A stretch of 64,000 nt of DNA, taken from Pseudomonadota bacterium (GTDB taxonomy: Bacteria > Pseudomonadota > Alphaproteobacteria > Rhodobacterales > Rhodobacteraceae). Shown here one piece after another: positions 27,330 through 36,741 of this stretch. The stretch lies in the NCBI GenBank assembly GCA_020161655.1, contig JAIUPC010000017.1, forward strand, positions 62,001-126,000, written 5' to 3'. How positions within the stretch are numbered: the first letter of the stretch is position 1; every line of letters starts with the position of its first letter. The position numbers and the translations under genes are program-made. Below the pieces are notes generated by a model. The model made no database searches. It was not told where the DNA came from and saw nothing but the letters and a program-made list of their open reading frames with translations.

Positions 27330-27343
27330 CAAATTGAGATTTG
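27330..27343. promoter_or_regulatory. Short inverted repeat in AT-rich MFS/zapE divergent promoter region
   Basis: CAAAT (27330-27334) and ATTTG (27339-27343) flank TGAG in the only AT-rich patch between the MFS gene and zapE. Size and position suit a regulator half-site pair for the MFS gene, whose start is 52 bases away on the minus strand. No regulator gene is adjacent, and a 5-base repeat could be chance. Confidence 0.3.
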
Positions 27344-27434
27344 TTATGGTTACGATTTTATGCCGGCATCGGGATTGCCGGGTCACGGGCGATGCCGGAC
27401 TTTCCCTTTTTCGCGGGCCGGGTTACGCAGACCT

Positions 27435-28523
27435 ATGAGCGAAACGCTGACTGAGATCTACGACCGGCTGGCCCATGAGGGGAAGCTGCGCCCGGATGCG
27501 GCGCAGCGCGCGGTCCTGCCCGACCTTCAGCGCATCCGCGAGGGGTTGGAGGGCGCGAACGGCAAGAAGAAGGGTCTGCTTGGCGGGCTTTTCGGCAAGG
27601 CGCCCGAGGCGGTGCGCGGGCTTTACATCTGGGGCGGGGTCGGGCGCGGCAAGTCGATGCTGATGGACCTTTTCCACGCGAATGTCGGCATCGAGGCCAA
27701 GCGCCGCGTGCATTTCCATGCCTTCATGCAAGAGGTGCAGGCCGCCTTGCATGAGGCGCGCAAGACCGGGGTGGACGATGCCATCCGCCCCGTGGCCGAG
27801 GCGATTGCCGGCAAGGTTCGCCTTCTCTCCTTCGACGAAATGCAGATCACCGACATCGCCGATGCGATGATCGTCGGGCGGCTTTTCCAGATGCTTTTCG
27901 ACAGGGGCGTGACGGTCGTCACCACCTCGAACCGGGTGCCGGACAATCTTTACAAGGACGGCCTCAACAGGTCCCTGTTCCTGCCCTTCATCGCGCTTCT
28001 GAAGGAGCGGATGGAGGTCCGCGAGCTGGAAAGCGAGACGGATTACCGCCAGCACCGGCTTCAGGGTGCGCAGGTCTATTTCTGCCCGGCGGGCGGCGAG
28101 GCAAAGACGGCGATTTCGCGGATATGGACCGAACTGACCGGCGGCGGCGGCGATGAGGTGCTTCGGCTCATTGTGAAGGGGCGCGAGCTTGTCATCGACG
28201 ACTTTCACGCCGGTGTGGCGCGGGCGTCGTTCTGGGAGCTTTGCGGCCGCCCGCTCGGCCCGGCGGATTACCTCGCGCTGGCCGAAGCCGTGCGGGTGCT
28301 GATCCTTGAGGACATCCCGCATCTTTCCTCGGAAAACTACAACGAGGCCAAGCGCTTCGTGACCCTGATCGACACGCTTTACGAGGCGAAGGTCCGGCTC
28401 ATCGCCTCGGCGGCGGATGAGCCGGAACGGCTTTACATCGAAGGCGAAGGATCGTTCGAGTTCGAACGGACCGCCAGCCGCCTGCGCGAGATGCAGGCAG
28501 CCGACTGGGGCAGTGACCGCTAG
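27435..28523 (+). CDS. zapE: Cell division protein ZapE / AFG1-like ATPase
   Basis: A 362-residue P-loop ATPase of the AFG1/ZapE family. Walker A is GGVGRGKSMLMD (about residue 72), Walker B is RLLSFDEMQITDIADAM, and the family-typical TTSNRVPDNLYKDGLNR follows. ZapE is described as destabilising FtsZ rings at constriction in E. coli and the family also assists respiratory-protein quality control in mitochondria. ATG at 27435; the open frame extends upstream antisense to the MFS gene but has no family similarity. A 9-base-arm hairpin (27363-27371 with 27390-27398) lies in its leader. The stop overlaps the convergent LLM gene stop in CTAG. Confidence 0.93.
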   Translation: MSETLTEIYDRLAHEGKLRPDAAQRAVLPDLQRIREGLEGANGKKKGLLGGLFGKAPEAVRGLYIWGGVGRGKSMLMDLFHANVGIEAKRRVHFHAFMQEVQAALHEARKTGVDDAIRPVAEAIAGKVRLLSFDEMQITDIADAMIVGRLFQMLFDRGVTVVTTSNRVPDNLYKDGLNRSLFLPFIALLKERMEVRELESETDYRQHRLQGAQVYFCPAGGEAKTAISRIWTELTGGGGDEVLRLIVKGRELVIDDFHAGVARASFWELCGRPLGPADYLALAEAVRVLILEDIPHLSSENYNEAKRFVTLIDTLYEAKVRLIASAADEPERLYIEGEGSFEFERTASRLREMQAADWGSDR

Positions 28524-29551
28524 CCTGCCAGCATGTCGCGCACCATCGGCGCGACCCTGGTGCCGTAAAGCTCCACCGAGCGCATCAGCCGGTCATGCGG
28601 CAGGGGGCCGGAGGAATACTTCATCTCGAAGCGCTGGAGGCCGAGCAGTTTCACCGTCCGCGCAATCTTCCGCGCCACCGTCTCCGGCGCGCCGACGTAA
28701 AGCGAGCCGTGCTTGATCTCGTTCACGAAGTTCGCCCGCGTCGTCGGCGGCCAGCCCCTTTCGGCGCCGATCCGGTCATGCAGCGCCTTGTAATGCGGCC
28801 AAAGCTCTTCCGCTGCCGCTTCGTCGCTGTCGGCGACATGGCCCGGGGAATGGACGGCGAGCGGCTGCGGCGCCTTGCCAAGTTCGGCGAAGGCGTTGCG
28901 GTAGTATTCGGCATAGGGCAGGAACCGGTCCGGCGCGCCGCCGATGATGGCGAGGATCATCGGCAGGTCATGGCTGACCGCGCGCATCACCGATTCCGGG
29001 GTGCCGCCGACGCCGATCCAGACCTTCAGCGGCTGGGCGAGCGGTGGGTGGATGTCCTGATCCTTCAGGGGCGGGCGGTGCTGGCCATCCCATGTCACGC
29101 GCGGATTGCGCAGGGCGTTGGTCAGAAGGTCGAGCTTTTCGTTGAAGAGAACCTCGTAGTTCCTGAGGTCATGGCCGAAAAGCGGGAAGCTTTCGGTGAA
29201 GGAGCCGCGGCCAAGGATGATCTCGGCGCGGCCGTTTGACAGCGCGTTCAGTGTCGAAAACCGCTGGAAAAGCCGGATCGGATCATCGGAGGACAGAACC
29301 GTGACGGCGGTGCCGAAACGGATGCGGCTCGTCCGGGCGGCGATGGCGCCGAGGATCGGCTCGGGCGCGGAAATGGCGAAGTCATCGCGGTGATGTTCGC
29401 CAAGGCCGATGTAGTCGATGCCGGTCTGGTCGGCGAGGACGGCCTGTTCCACCACGTCGCGGATCACCTGATCGGCGGGCTTGAGCTTGCCATCAGGGCC
29501 TTCCGTGATGTCGCCGAAAGTGTCGAGTGCGAATTCAATCTGGCTGGTCAT
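28520..29551 (-). CDS. LLM-class flavin-dependent oxidoreductase
   Basis: 343 residues with the luciferase-like monooxygenase fold: an N-terminal strand with EFALDTFGDI, a conserved IDYIGLGEHHRDDFA, AARTSRIRFGTAVTVLSSDDPIRLFQRFSTLNA and a middle AEIILGRGSFTESFPLFG. These are hallmarks of F420/FMN-dependent oxidoreductases; FMN is expected in this lineage. The substrate is unknown. It is last in a minus-strand run of CPBP, accD, folC and this gene, with 87 bases between it and folC, so it may have its own promoter. Convergent with zapE (shared CTAG). Confidence 0.9.
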   Translation of the reverse strand: MTSQIEFALDTFGDITEGPDGKLKPADQVIRDVVEQAVLADQTGIDYIGLGEHHRDDFAISAPEPILGAIAARTSRIRFGTAVTVLSSDDPIRLFQRFSTLNALSNGRAEIILGRGSFTESFPLFGHDLRNYEVLFNEKLDLLTNALRNPRVTWDGQHRPPLKDQDIHPPLAQPLKVWIGVGGTPESVMRAVSHDLPMILAIIGGAPDRFLPYAEYYRNAFAELGKAPQPLAVHSPGHVADSDEAAAEELWPHYKALHDRIGAERGWPPTTRANFVNEIKHGSLYVGAPETVARKIARTVKLLGLQRFEMKYSSGPLPHDRLMRSVELYGTRVAPMVRDMLAG

Positions 29552-29638
29552 GTGAACCTGCTTGTCCGGGTTTCCCCAGATATGGTGGCATTCACGGTCA
29601 GGCGGAAGGCGCGCCGGCGCACAAGAAGGGTGCGCCGG

Positions 29639-30910
29639 TCAACCGTTCTCGCGCAGGACATTGCCGGCAAGGTAGAGCGACCCGCAGATCAGGATGCGCG
29701 CGCCGGGGTGATCGCGAGCGATATGCCCGACCGCCTCAAGGACGCTCGCCGCGGTTCCGGCCTCGATCCCGGAGCGGGCGGCGGCGGCTTGGGTTTCCTC
29801 GGCTGAGAGCGTGTTGGCCTCGCCGGGGATCGACACTGCCGTCAGGCTTTCGGCAACGGCGGCAATGGGGCGGAGGTAGCCGGCAATGTCCTTGGTGTTG
29901 AGCATCCCGAGGACGAGATGCGTGGGCTTCTTCGGCATCCGCGCCAGAGTCGCCGCCACAGCGATGCCACCCGCCGGGTTGTGGCCGCCGTCAAGCCAAA
30001 GCTCCGACGTGCCTGCCGCCTCGACAAGGGGCCCGTGCTTCAGCCGCTGCATACGCGCCGGCCAGTAGGCTTTCGTCACCGCCGCCTCGCAAGCCTCAGG
30101 CCCCGCGCCAAGATGGCGGAGCGCGGCGAGGGCTGCACCGGCGTTGTCGATCTGGTGGGGGCCGGGAAGGTTCGGCAGCGGCAGGTCGAGTAGCCCGCTT
30201 TCATCCTGAAAGATCAGCCGCCCGCGTTCCTCGAAGGCATGCCAGTGCTGGCCGTGGACGAGAAGCGGCGCGCCTAGGCGTTCAGCCCTGGCCTCGATCA
30301 CCTCAAGCCCGTCAGGTTCCTGCGGGCCGACGACGCAAGGCACGCCGCGCTTGATGATCCCGGCCTTTTCGCCGGCGATCTCGGGGAGCGTCTCGCCAAG
30401 ATACTGCTGATGGTCGATGGAGACCGGGGTGATGATCGTGAGGCGCGGCCGGTCCACGACATTGGTGGCGTCAAGCCTGCCGCCAAGCCCGACCTCTAGG
30501 AGCGTCCAGTCGGCGGGGGTGCGGGCGAAGGCCAGGAGCGCTGCGCAGGTGGTGATCTCGAAATAGGTGATCGGGATGTCGTCGTTCGCGGCTTCACATT
30601 CCTCAAGAACCTCGGCCAGATAGTCCTCCGAGATCAGCTCCCCGGCAAGGCGGATGCGTTCGTGAAAGCGGGCGAGATGCGGCGATGTATAGGCATGGAC
30701 CTTGTCGCCCTGCGCCTCAAACCCGGCGCGGATCATCGCCTGGGTCGAGCCCTTGCCATTGGTGCCGGCGATATGGATCACCGGCGGCAGGGAGCGTTCG
30801 GGATGGCCGAGGGCGGCGAGGAGCCGGTCGACCCGGTCAAGCGTCAGGTCGATGATCTTCGGATGCAGCGCCATCATCCGCGCGAGGATCAGATCGGAAC
30901 CTTGGGACAT
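29639..30910 (-). CDS. folC: Bifunctional folylpolyglutamate synthase / dihydrofolate synthase
   Basis: 423 residues of the Mur-ligase-related FolC family. The P-loop is VIHIAGTNGKGSTQAMI near residue 48, and the family stretch TYFEITTCAALLAFAR follows; the metal-binding and glutamate-binding regions ISEDYL, GLGGRLDATNVV and PVSIDHQQYLG are all present. It adds glutamate to dihydropteroate and folates in the cytosol. ATG at 30910. accD lies upstream on the same strand, the same adjacency as in many proteobacteria, but 91 bases apart here with a GC-rich repeat between. Confidence 0.95.
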   Translation of the reverse strand: MSQGSDLILARMMALHPKIIDLTLDRVDRLLAALGHPERSLPPVIHIAGTNGKGSTQAMIRAGFEAQGDKVHAYTSPHLARFHERIRLAGELISEDYLAEVLEECEAANDDIPITYFEITTCAALLAFARTPADWTLLEVGLGGRLDATNVVDRPRLTIITPVSIDHQQYLGETLPEIAGEKAGIIKRGVPCVVGPQEPDGLEVIEARAERLGAPLLVHGQHWHAFEERGRLIFQDESGLLDLPLPNLPGPHQIDNAGAALAALRHLGAGPEACEAAVTKAYWPARMQRLKHGPLVEAAGTSELWLDGGHNPAGGIAVAATLARMPKKPTHLVLGMLNTKDIAGYLRPIAAVAESLTAVSIPGEANTLSAEETQAAAARSGIEAGTAASVLEAVGHIARDHPGARILICGSLYLAGNVLRENG

Positions 30911-30944
30911 CGCCTTGCCTCGAACGTGGCTTTCGCGGAAGGCG

Positions 30945-30995
30945 CCGGGGGGCCGTCTGCCCCCCGGTCCCCCCGAGAGTATTTCTGGACAGAAA
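30945..30995. repeat. GC-rich intergenic repeat, copy 1 (accD-folC)
   Basis: A hairpin with 9-base arms (30945-30953 CCGGGGGGC; 30959-30967 GCCCCCCGG; loop CGTCT) is followed by TCCCCCCGAGAGTATTTCTGGACAGAA. The downstream part closely resembles copy 2 at 43762-43808 (shared order: CTGCCCCC, a C-run, then G-rich GTATTT and a final AGAA). Such elements are common between Rhodobacterales genes. In the minus direction, TTTCTG-TC-CAGAAA also folds. It lies between accD and folC, which share orientation. Confidence 0.55.
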
Positions 30996-31001
30996 GTGGG
31001 G

Positions 31002-31907
<906 letters not shown>

Positions 31908-31989
31908 CGGCTCTCCCTGACTTTGGAGGCGCGGCGCGGGGGCCGCAGGTGGCGGGTTTCGAGATAAGCCCAAGGGGGCGGAAATGCAA

Positions 31990-32892
31990 TCAGCGCCGAA
32001 GCGCGATGCGCGCGACGAGCCAGGCCGAGAGGAGCATGAGGAAATCGGCGGCGAGGATGAGCGAGAATGCATCGGGGGCGCCCATGTCGACAGTCGCGGT
32101 CCAGAGCGCGAGCCCGTCGAGATTGCCGTCGAGACCGATGATGAGCATTGCCGAGGCGTTGTTGGCGGCATGGAGGGCGAGGGCCGCGCCGATATTTCCG
32201 GTACGTGCGGTCAGGTCGGCGGCGAGACAGCCGAAGAGGAAGGCCCAGAGCACGATGGCGAGCGCGCCGCCGCCGAAGGTGTCGGGCAGGTAATGGCCGG
32301 AGGCGAAGAGCGCGGAGGGGACGCCCATCCAGATCAGGGGCGAGCGGAAGCGGGCGGCGAACTGCTGCTGGAGGTAGCCGCGAAAAAGCAGCTCTTCGGC
32401 ACCGGACTGGATCAGGATGCCGGGGAGCGCGAAGGGCAGGTAGGCGAGAAGGTCGATGAAGGTCAGGCCGGGTTTCAGCGTGGAATCGCTGAGCGCGAGG
32501 ACTGCGACCAGGAGGTGAAGTGCGGCGAGCGGCAGGATGACCGCCAGGAAATCCTTCGCCGTGGCGCGGGGCGAAGGGCCGAAAAGCGTGCCCGCGCCGC
32601 GCCGGTGGACGAGGCGGACCGCCGCCAACGTGCCAAGGGCCAGGCCGGTGAAGCTGTAAAGCACGATCAGCATCGTTCCGGGGAAGGCTCCCTCCACAAC
32701 CCGCCCCTGCATCGCCTCTGCCACTTCCGGGCCGAGCGTCAGCGCGAGGTAGGTCGAGGCGCCGACAACGGGTGCGACATAGAAGAAGATGATGACCAGC
32801 GCCGCCGGCGCCAGCCGCCAGAGTTGCGCCCGTGGCCGGGCGGCGGCGATGTAGCCCTCATGCGGGCCGTAGGCGGCAGGCGTTTGTAGCAT
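31990..32892 (-). CDS. CPBP family intramembrane glutamic endopeptidase
   Basis: 300 residues, about eight hydrophobic spans. It contains the Abi/CPBP (CAAX-protease-like) motifs: [11 protein letters not shown] (E-E-x3-R), then [11 protein letters not shown] (conserved His) and [13 protein letters not shown] (H-x3-N). The family includes Rce1-like proteases and bacteriocin-immunity proteins. The role here is unknown; position at the head of the accD-folC run may be chance. ATG at 32892. It is divergent from ilvD. Confidence 0.9.
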   Translation of the reverse strand: MLQTPAAYGPHEGYIAAARPRAQLWRLAPAALVIIFFYVAPVVGASTYLALTLGPEVAEAMQGRVVEGAFPGTMLIVLYSFTGLALGTLAAVRLVHRRGAGTLFGPSPRATAKDFLAVILPLAALHLLVAVLALSDSTLKPGLTFIDLLAYLPFALPGILIQSGAEELLFRGYLQQQFAARFRSPLIWMGVPSALFASGHYLPDTFGGGALAIVLWAFLFGCLAADLTARTGNIGAALALHAANNASAMLIIGLDGNLDGLALWTATVDMGAPDAFSLILAADFLMLLSAWLVARIALRR

Positions 32893-33009
32893 GGCGTCGC
32901 GAGGCTAGCCGCCGGGCCGGGGCGCCGCAACCGGGATCGGCCAAGCGGCTTGCGGCGCGGGGGTCGCGGCGCTAAGCCGGACATGAACCGCGACAGAGGA
33001 GGGGGAACG

Positions 33010-34743
33010 ATGACGAACCGCACCTTCGACAAGGCGAGGCTCCCGAGCCGGCATGTGACGGAAGGCCCGGCCCGCGCCCCACACCGGTCCTATTTCTACG
33101 CCATGGGCATCTCGGAGGCCGAGATCCACCAGCCCTGGGTCGGCGTCGCCACCTGCTGGAACGAGGCGGCGCCCTGCAACATCGCGCTGAACCGGCAGGC
33201 GCAGTCGGTGAAGATGGGGGTCAAGGCGGCGGGCGGCACGCCGCGCGAGTTTACCACGATCACCGTGACGGACGGCATCGCCATGGGGCATGAGGGGATG
33301 CGATCCTCCCTCGCCTCGCGCGATGCCATCGCGGATACGGTCGAACTGACCATGCGCGGCCATTGCTATGATGCGCTCGTCGGGCTTGCCGGATGCGACA
33401 AGTCGCTGCCGGGGATGATGATGGCGATGGTCAGGCTCAACGTGCCTTCGGTCTTCATCTATGGCGGCTCGATCCTGCCGGGGCGGCTCAATGGCCGCGA
33501 CGTGGTGGTGCAGGACGTATTCGAGGCGGTGGGCAAGCATCAGGCCGGGCAGATGTCGGATGCCGAACTGGATATTCTCGAACGGGTGGCCTGTCCGAGC
33601 GCGGGGGCCTGCGGCGGCCAGTATACGGCCAACACCATGGCCTGCGTCTCCGAAGCCATCGGGCTTGCGCTGCCCAATTCCTCGGGTGCGCCCGCGCCCT
33701 ATGAAAGCCGCGACCAGTATGGCGAGGCTTCGGGCGTGGCGGTGATGAACCTGATCGAGAAGAACATCCGCGCGCGGGATATCGTCACGCTAAAGTCGTT
33801 GCAGAACGCGGCGCGGGTCGTCGCCTGTACCGGAGGGTCGACCAATGGCGGACTGCACCTCCCAGCCATCGCGCATGAGGCCGGGATCGACTTCGATCTT
33901 TTCGATGTCTGCGACATCTTCCGCGACACGCCCTACTTCGTGAACCTGCGTCCGGGCGGCGACTATGTGGCCAAGGACCTTTACGAGGCAGGCGGCGTGC
34001 CGGTCGTCATGCGCGAGCTGCGCAAGGCGGGGCTTGTCCACGAGGATTGCATCACCGCCACCGGCCGCACCATGGGCGAGGAACTGGACCTTGTGGACCG
34101 CGCCGTCGATGGCAAGGTCATCTATCCGGTCGAGGCGCCGATCACGCCCACGGGTGGGGTCGTCGGCCTCAAAGGCAACCTCGCGCCCGACGGGGCCATC
34201 GTGAAGGTCGCGGGCATGTCGGCGGCGGAGCAGGTCTTTTCCGGCCCGGCCCGGGTCTTCGAATGCGAGGAAGATGCCTTCGAGGCCGTGAAGGCGCGCA
34301 AGTACAAGGAAGGCGAGGTGCTCGTCATCCGCAACGAAGGGCCGGCAGGCGGGCCGGGGATGCGCGAAATGCTGGCGACCACGGCGGCGCTTTCGGGGCA
34401 GGGCATGGGCAAGAAGGTTGCCCTCATCACCGATGGGCGTTTTTCCGGGGCCACGCGCGGCTTTTGTGTCGGCCATGTCGGGCCGGAAGCGGCCGAGGGC
34501 GGGCCGATTGCGCTTCTGAAGGACGGCGATCAGATCACCATCGACGCGGTGAAGGGCGAGATCAGCGTGGCCCTGCCCGACGACGAATTGGCGCGGCGGA
34601 AGGCCGCCTGGGCCGGGCCGCGTCAGACAGACTATGCCAGCGGCGCGCTCTGGAAATACGCGCAGCTTGTCGGCGGCGCGCGGCACGGTGCGGTTACCCA
34701 TCCCGGCGCGAAGGCAGAGCGGCATGTCTACATGGATCAGTAA
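33010..34743 (+). CDS. ilvD: Dihydroxy-acid dehydratase
   Basis: A 577-residue IlvD/Edd family Fe-S enzyme that dehydrates dihydroxy-acids in valine, isoleucine and leucine synthesis. Cluster-binding cysteines occur in [25 protein letters not shown] and [17 protein letters not shown]; the C-terminal [16 protein letters not shown] is also typical. Starts at the ATG preceded by AGAGGAGGGGGAACG; an upstream in-frame ATG adds 20 low-complexity residues and is less likely. The 3' end overlaps the start of the following lipoprotein gene by 20 bases. Confidence 0.95.
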   Translation: MTNRTFDKARLPSRHVTEGPARAPHRSYFYAMGISEAEIHQPWVGVATCWNEAAPCNIALNRQAQSVKMGVKAAGGTPREFTTITVTDGIAMGHEGMRSSLASRDAIADTVELTMRGHCYDALVGLAGCDKSLPGMMMAMVRLNVPSVFIYGGSILPGRLNGRDVVVQDVFEAVGKHQAGQMSDAELDILERVACPSAGACGGQYTANTMACVSEAIGLALPNSSGAPAPYESRDQYGEASGVAVMNLIEKNIRARDIVTLKSLQNAARVVACTGGSTNGGLHLPAIAHEAGIDFDLFDVCDIFRDTPYFVNLRPGGDYVAKDLYEAGGVPVVMRELRKAGLVHEDCITATGRTMGEELDLVDRAVDGKVIYPVEAPITPTGGVVGLKGNLAPDGAIVKVAGMSAAEQVFSGPARVFECEEDAFEAVKARKYKEGEVLVIRNEGPAGGPGMREMLATTAALSGQGMGKKVALITDGRFSGATRGFCVGHVGPEAAEGGPIALLKDGDQITIDAVKGEISVALPDDELARRKAAWAGPRQTDYASGALWKYAQLVGGARHGAVTHPGAKAERHVYMDQ

Positions 34744-35380
34744 GGTCGGCGTGCGGCGGGTAGCGCTCGCCGCCGTCGCGCTGACGCTTGCCGCCTGTGT
34801 CGCCACCGGGACTTCCGGGACGCGGGCGGTCACGGTTTCGGGCGGCGCGGTGACGGTGGCGGGGCCGCCCGGCTATTGCATCGACCGGGCCGCCGCGCGC
34901 GACGGCGCTTCAGGGGCATTTGTCCTCTTCGGCACCTGCGCTGCGCTGACCGGATCGCGGGCGGCGGGGCAACCTGCGCGCCCGGCGGTGCTGACCGCCT
35001 CGGTCGGGCGACCGGCAGCCGAGGGCGCGGATCTTGTCGCGAACCTTCCGGCACTCGCCAGCTTCTTCAAATCCACGCCGGGCCGCGCGGCCTTGAGCGG
35101 GTCGGGCGATGCGGCGACGGTCAAGGTCGAAAAGGTTAGCCAGTCGGGCGACGTGCTCTATATCCGGCTCAGCGACAGCGCGGCGGCGGCGGGGCAGTCG
35201 GTGGAGCCGGGGCATTGGCGCGCGCTGACGGCGTTTCGCGGCCGGATCGTGACGCTTGCCGTCCTGTCCCCCGCCCGCGCGCCGCTTTCCTCCGCCGAAC
35301 AGCGCGCCGTCCTTGACCAGTTCGTCGCGCGGATGCGGCGGGCCAATGCCGGAGCGGGTGGCGCCGCGACATCGGGCTAG
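34724..35380 (+). CDS. Putative lipoprotein (Rhodobacteraceae hypothetical)
   Basis: 218 residues. A signal sequence with lipobox LTLAAC places the modified cysteine at about residue 25, so it is probably an outer- or inner-membrane lipoprotein. The mature part is Ala/Ser/Gly-rich with a [15 protein letters not shown] motif and a GTCAALTG cysteine: two cysteines that may form a disulfide. No known domain. The start ATG lies inside the ilvD coding region (20-base overlap) in a different frame, implying coupling to ilvD despite no obvious functional link. Confidence 0.78.
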   Translation: MSTWISKVGVRRVALAAVALTLAACVATGTSGTRAVTVSGGAVTVAGPPGYCIDRAAARDGASGAFVLFGTCAALTGSRAAGQPARPAVLTASVGRPAAEGADLVANLPALASFFKSTPGRAALSGSGDAATVKVEKVSQSGDVLYIRLSDSAAAAGQSVEPGHWRALTAFRGRIVTLAVLSPARAPLSSAEQRAVLDQFVARMRRANAGAGGAATSG

Positions 35381-35461
35381 GGAAACCGGCGCCCGCCGGG
35401 CACCCGCGGCTTGCTTCGGACCGGAGCGAGGCGTTAAGGATTCGGGGGCCATGATCCGGAT

Positions 35462-36247
35462 ATGGGACAGCGGACGGAAGGGATGAGTTTTTTCGGCGCC
35501 AGCATATTCGACCGCCTCGCCGCGCGCCGTTCGCTGCGCCACTGGCGCCGGCTTGCCGATGGCGCGGCGACGGCGGACCTGATGGACCTGAAGCGGGCGC
35601 GCGGGCAGGCCGCGCAGGCGCGGCGCGAGGTTGACCGGCTTTTACATGCCGCCGACACCCGGATTGCGGGTGTGCAGGCGGCGCTGCCGCGACCGGAGCT
35701 TGCAGACTGGGCCTGGCGACCGGAAGGCTGGCGCCAGCGCATCAGCCCCGCCGGTCAGGCCCCGGTCCAAAGCGGCGCGGCGGTTGGCGGTGACGTCCTT
35801 CTCTACCACGACTGCGGCACGAGCGAGATCGCCCTGCGCCAGGTACGCAATCGTCAGGAGGATGATGCCGCGCCCTGGGCGATGCAATGCGATGTCTTTG
35901 GCTTTGATGGCACCTACATGTCCTTGGTGATCGAACTGCCGCCGGCCGCGGTCGAGGGCCTTGGACCCGGCCACGTGCTGCGGCTCGACACCCTGATCGA
36001 AGCCGAAAAGCCGGTCGAGATATTCGCCCGGCTCAACCTCCGGCACGGGCCGAATACCGAACAGATCGTGCGGGAGCTCCCGCCGGGCGTGCGCCGGATC
36101 GGGACCGAATTCGACCTGGCCCATAGTGGCCTCAACCAGAGACGGGTGGAGCGCGCCTGGATCGACCTCATCTTCGGCAGGCCGGAGATGAACCAGCTTC
36201 TCCTGCGCGATGTCGTGCTCAGCCGCTGCCCGAGGGCCGAGCTATGA
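35462..36247 (+). CDS. DUF6478 family protein
   Basis: 261 residues, or 254 if the ATG at 35483 is used. It matches DUF6478 as I know it from Rhodobacteraceae: the N-terminal RRSLRHWRRLADGAA, the middle LYHDCGTSEIALRQVRNRQ and the C-terminal LNLRHGPNTEQIVRELP and VERAWIDLIFGRPEMNQLLL. The fold looks beta-rich, possibly a carbohydrate-binding or lectin-like sandwich. Unknown function; no signal peptide. The stop overlaps the following small gene by ATGA, and these two usually travel together. Confidence 0.83.
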   Translation: MGQRTEGMSFFGASIFDRLAARRSLRHWRRLADGAATADLMDLKRARGQAAQARREVDRLLHAADTRIAGVQAALPRPELADWAWRPEGWRQRISPAGQAPVQSGAAVGGDVLLYHDCGTSEIALRQVRNRQEDDAAPWAMQCDVFGFDGTYMSLVIELPPAAVEGLGPGHVLRLDTLIEAEKPVEIFARLNLRHGPNTEQIVRELPPGVRRIGTEFDLAHSGLNQRRVERAWIDLIFGRPEMNQLLLRDVVLSRCPRAEL

Positions 36248-36645
36248 CCCGGCAGGCTGCAAAGATGCCTGAGGATGCCTCCAAGGTCGTAGCTGCGCGC
36301 ATCCGCGCCGGTCGCTGGGAAGGTGCGCTTTACCGGCCCGGCGCCACGCCGCCGACCGCCGAACTTTGGCTTGGCGATGCGCGGGTCGGCCCGGTCGAGG
36401 TACAGCCCGGCGAAACGCCCGGTGTCTGGCGGCTTTTCGCGACGATCCCGGCAGAACGGCTGACCGACGGCATCCAGACCTTCCTCCTCCGCGACGTCGC
36501 AAGCGGTGAGACGCTGGCGCATTTTTCGGTGCTGATCGGCGCGGCGCTGGACGCGGACCTTCGCGCCGAGGTCGATCTTTTGCGCGCCGAGCTCGACATT
36601 CTCAAGACGGCATTGCGCCGGCATTGCACCGGGTCCGGGAAGTAG
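36244..36645 (+). CDS. Hypothetical protein paired with DUF6478
   Basis: 133 residues. A short basic N-terminal segment is followed by a beta-rich core (RIRAGRWEGALYRPG; VWRLFATIPAERLTDGIQTFLLRD) and a C-terminal helix with leucine-rich, possibly coiled-coil character (LRAEVDLLRAELDILKTALRRH). Coupled by ATGA to the DUF6478 gene, so the two probably form a complex, the helix perhaps pairing with the partner (inference). No known domain. Confidence 0.72.
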   Translation: MTRQAAKMPEDASKVVAARIRAGRWEGALYRPGATPPTAELWLGDARVGPVEVQPGETPGVWRLFATIPAERLTDGIQTFLLRDVASGETLAHFSVLIGAALDADLRAEVDLLRAELDILKTALRRHCTGSGK

Positions 36646-36741
36646 CCTGCCCTCCCACATCCGTGACGCGCCGTGACGCGGCGTAGCGCGTGACTGCGGC
36701 CCCGGCCCATGCCAGCATCACGGCGAACGAGGGAGGCCCGA

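Noticed and set aside
26082-27434. In-frame extension upstream of zapE adding about 450 codons
   Set aside because: It is antisense to a clear MFS transporter and low-complexity; ZapE begins at the ATG at 27435 in family terms.
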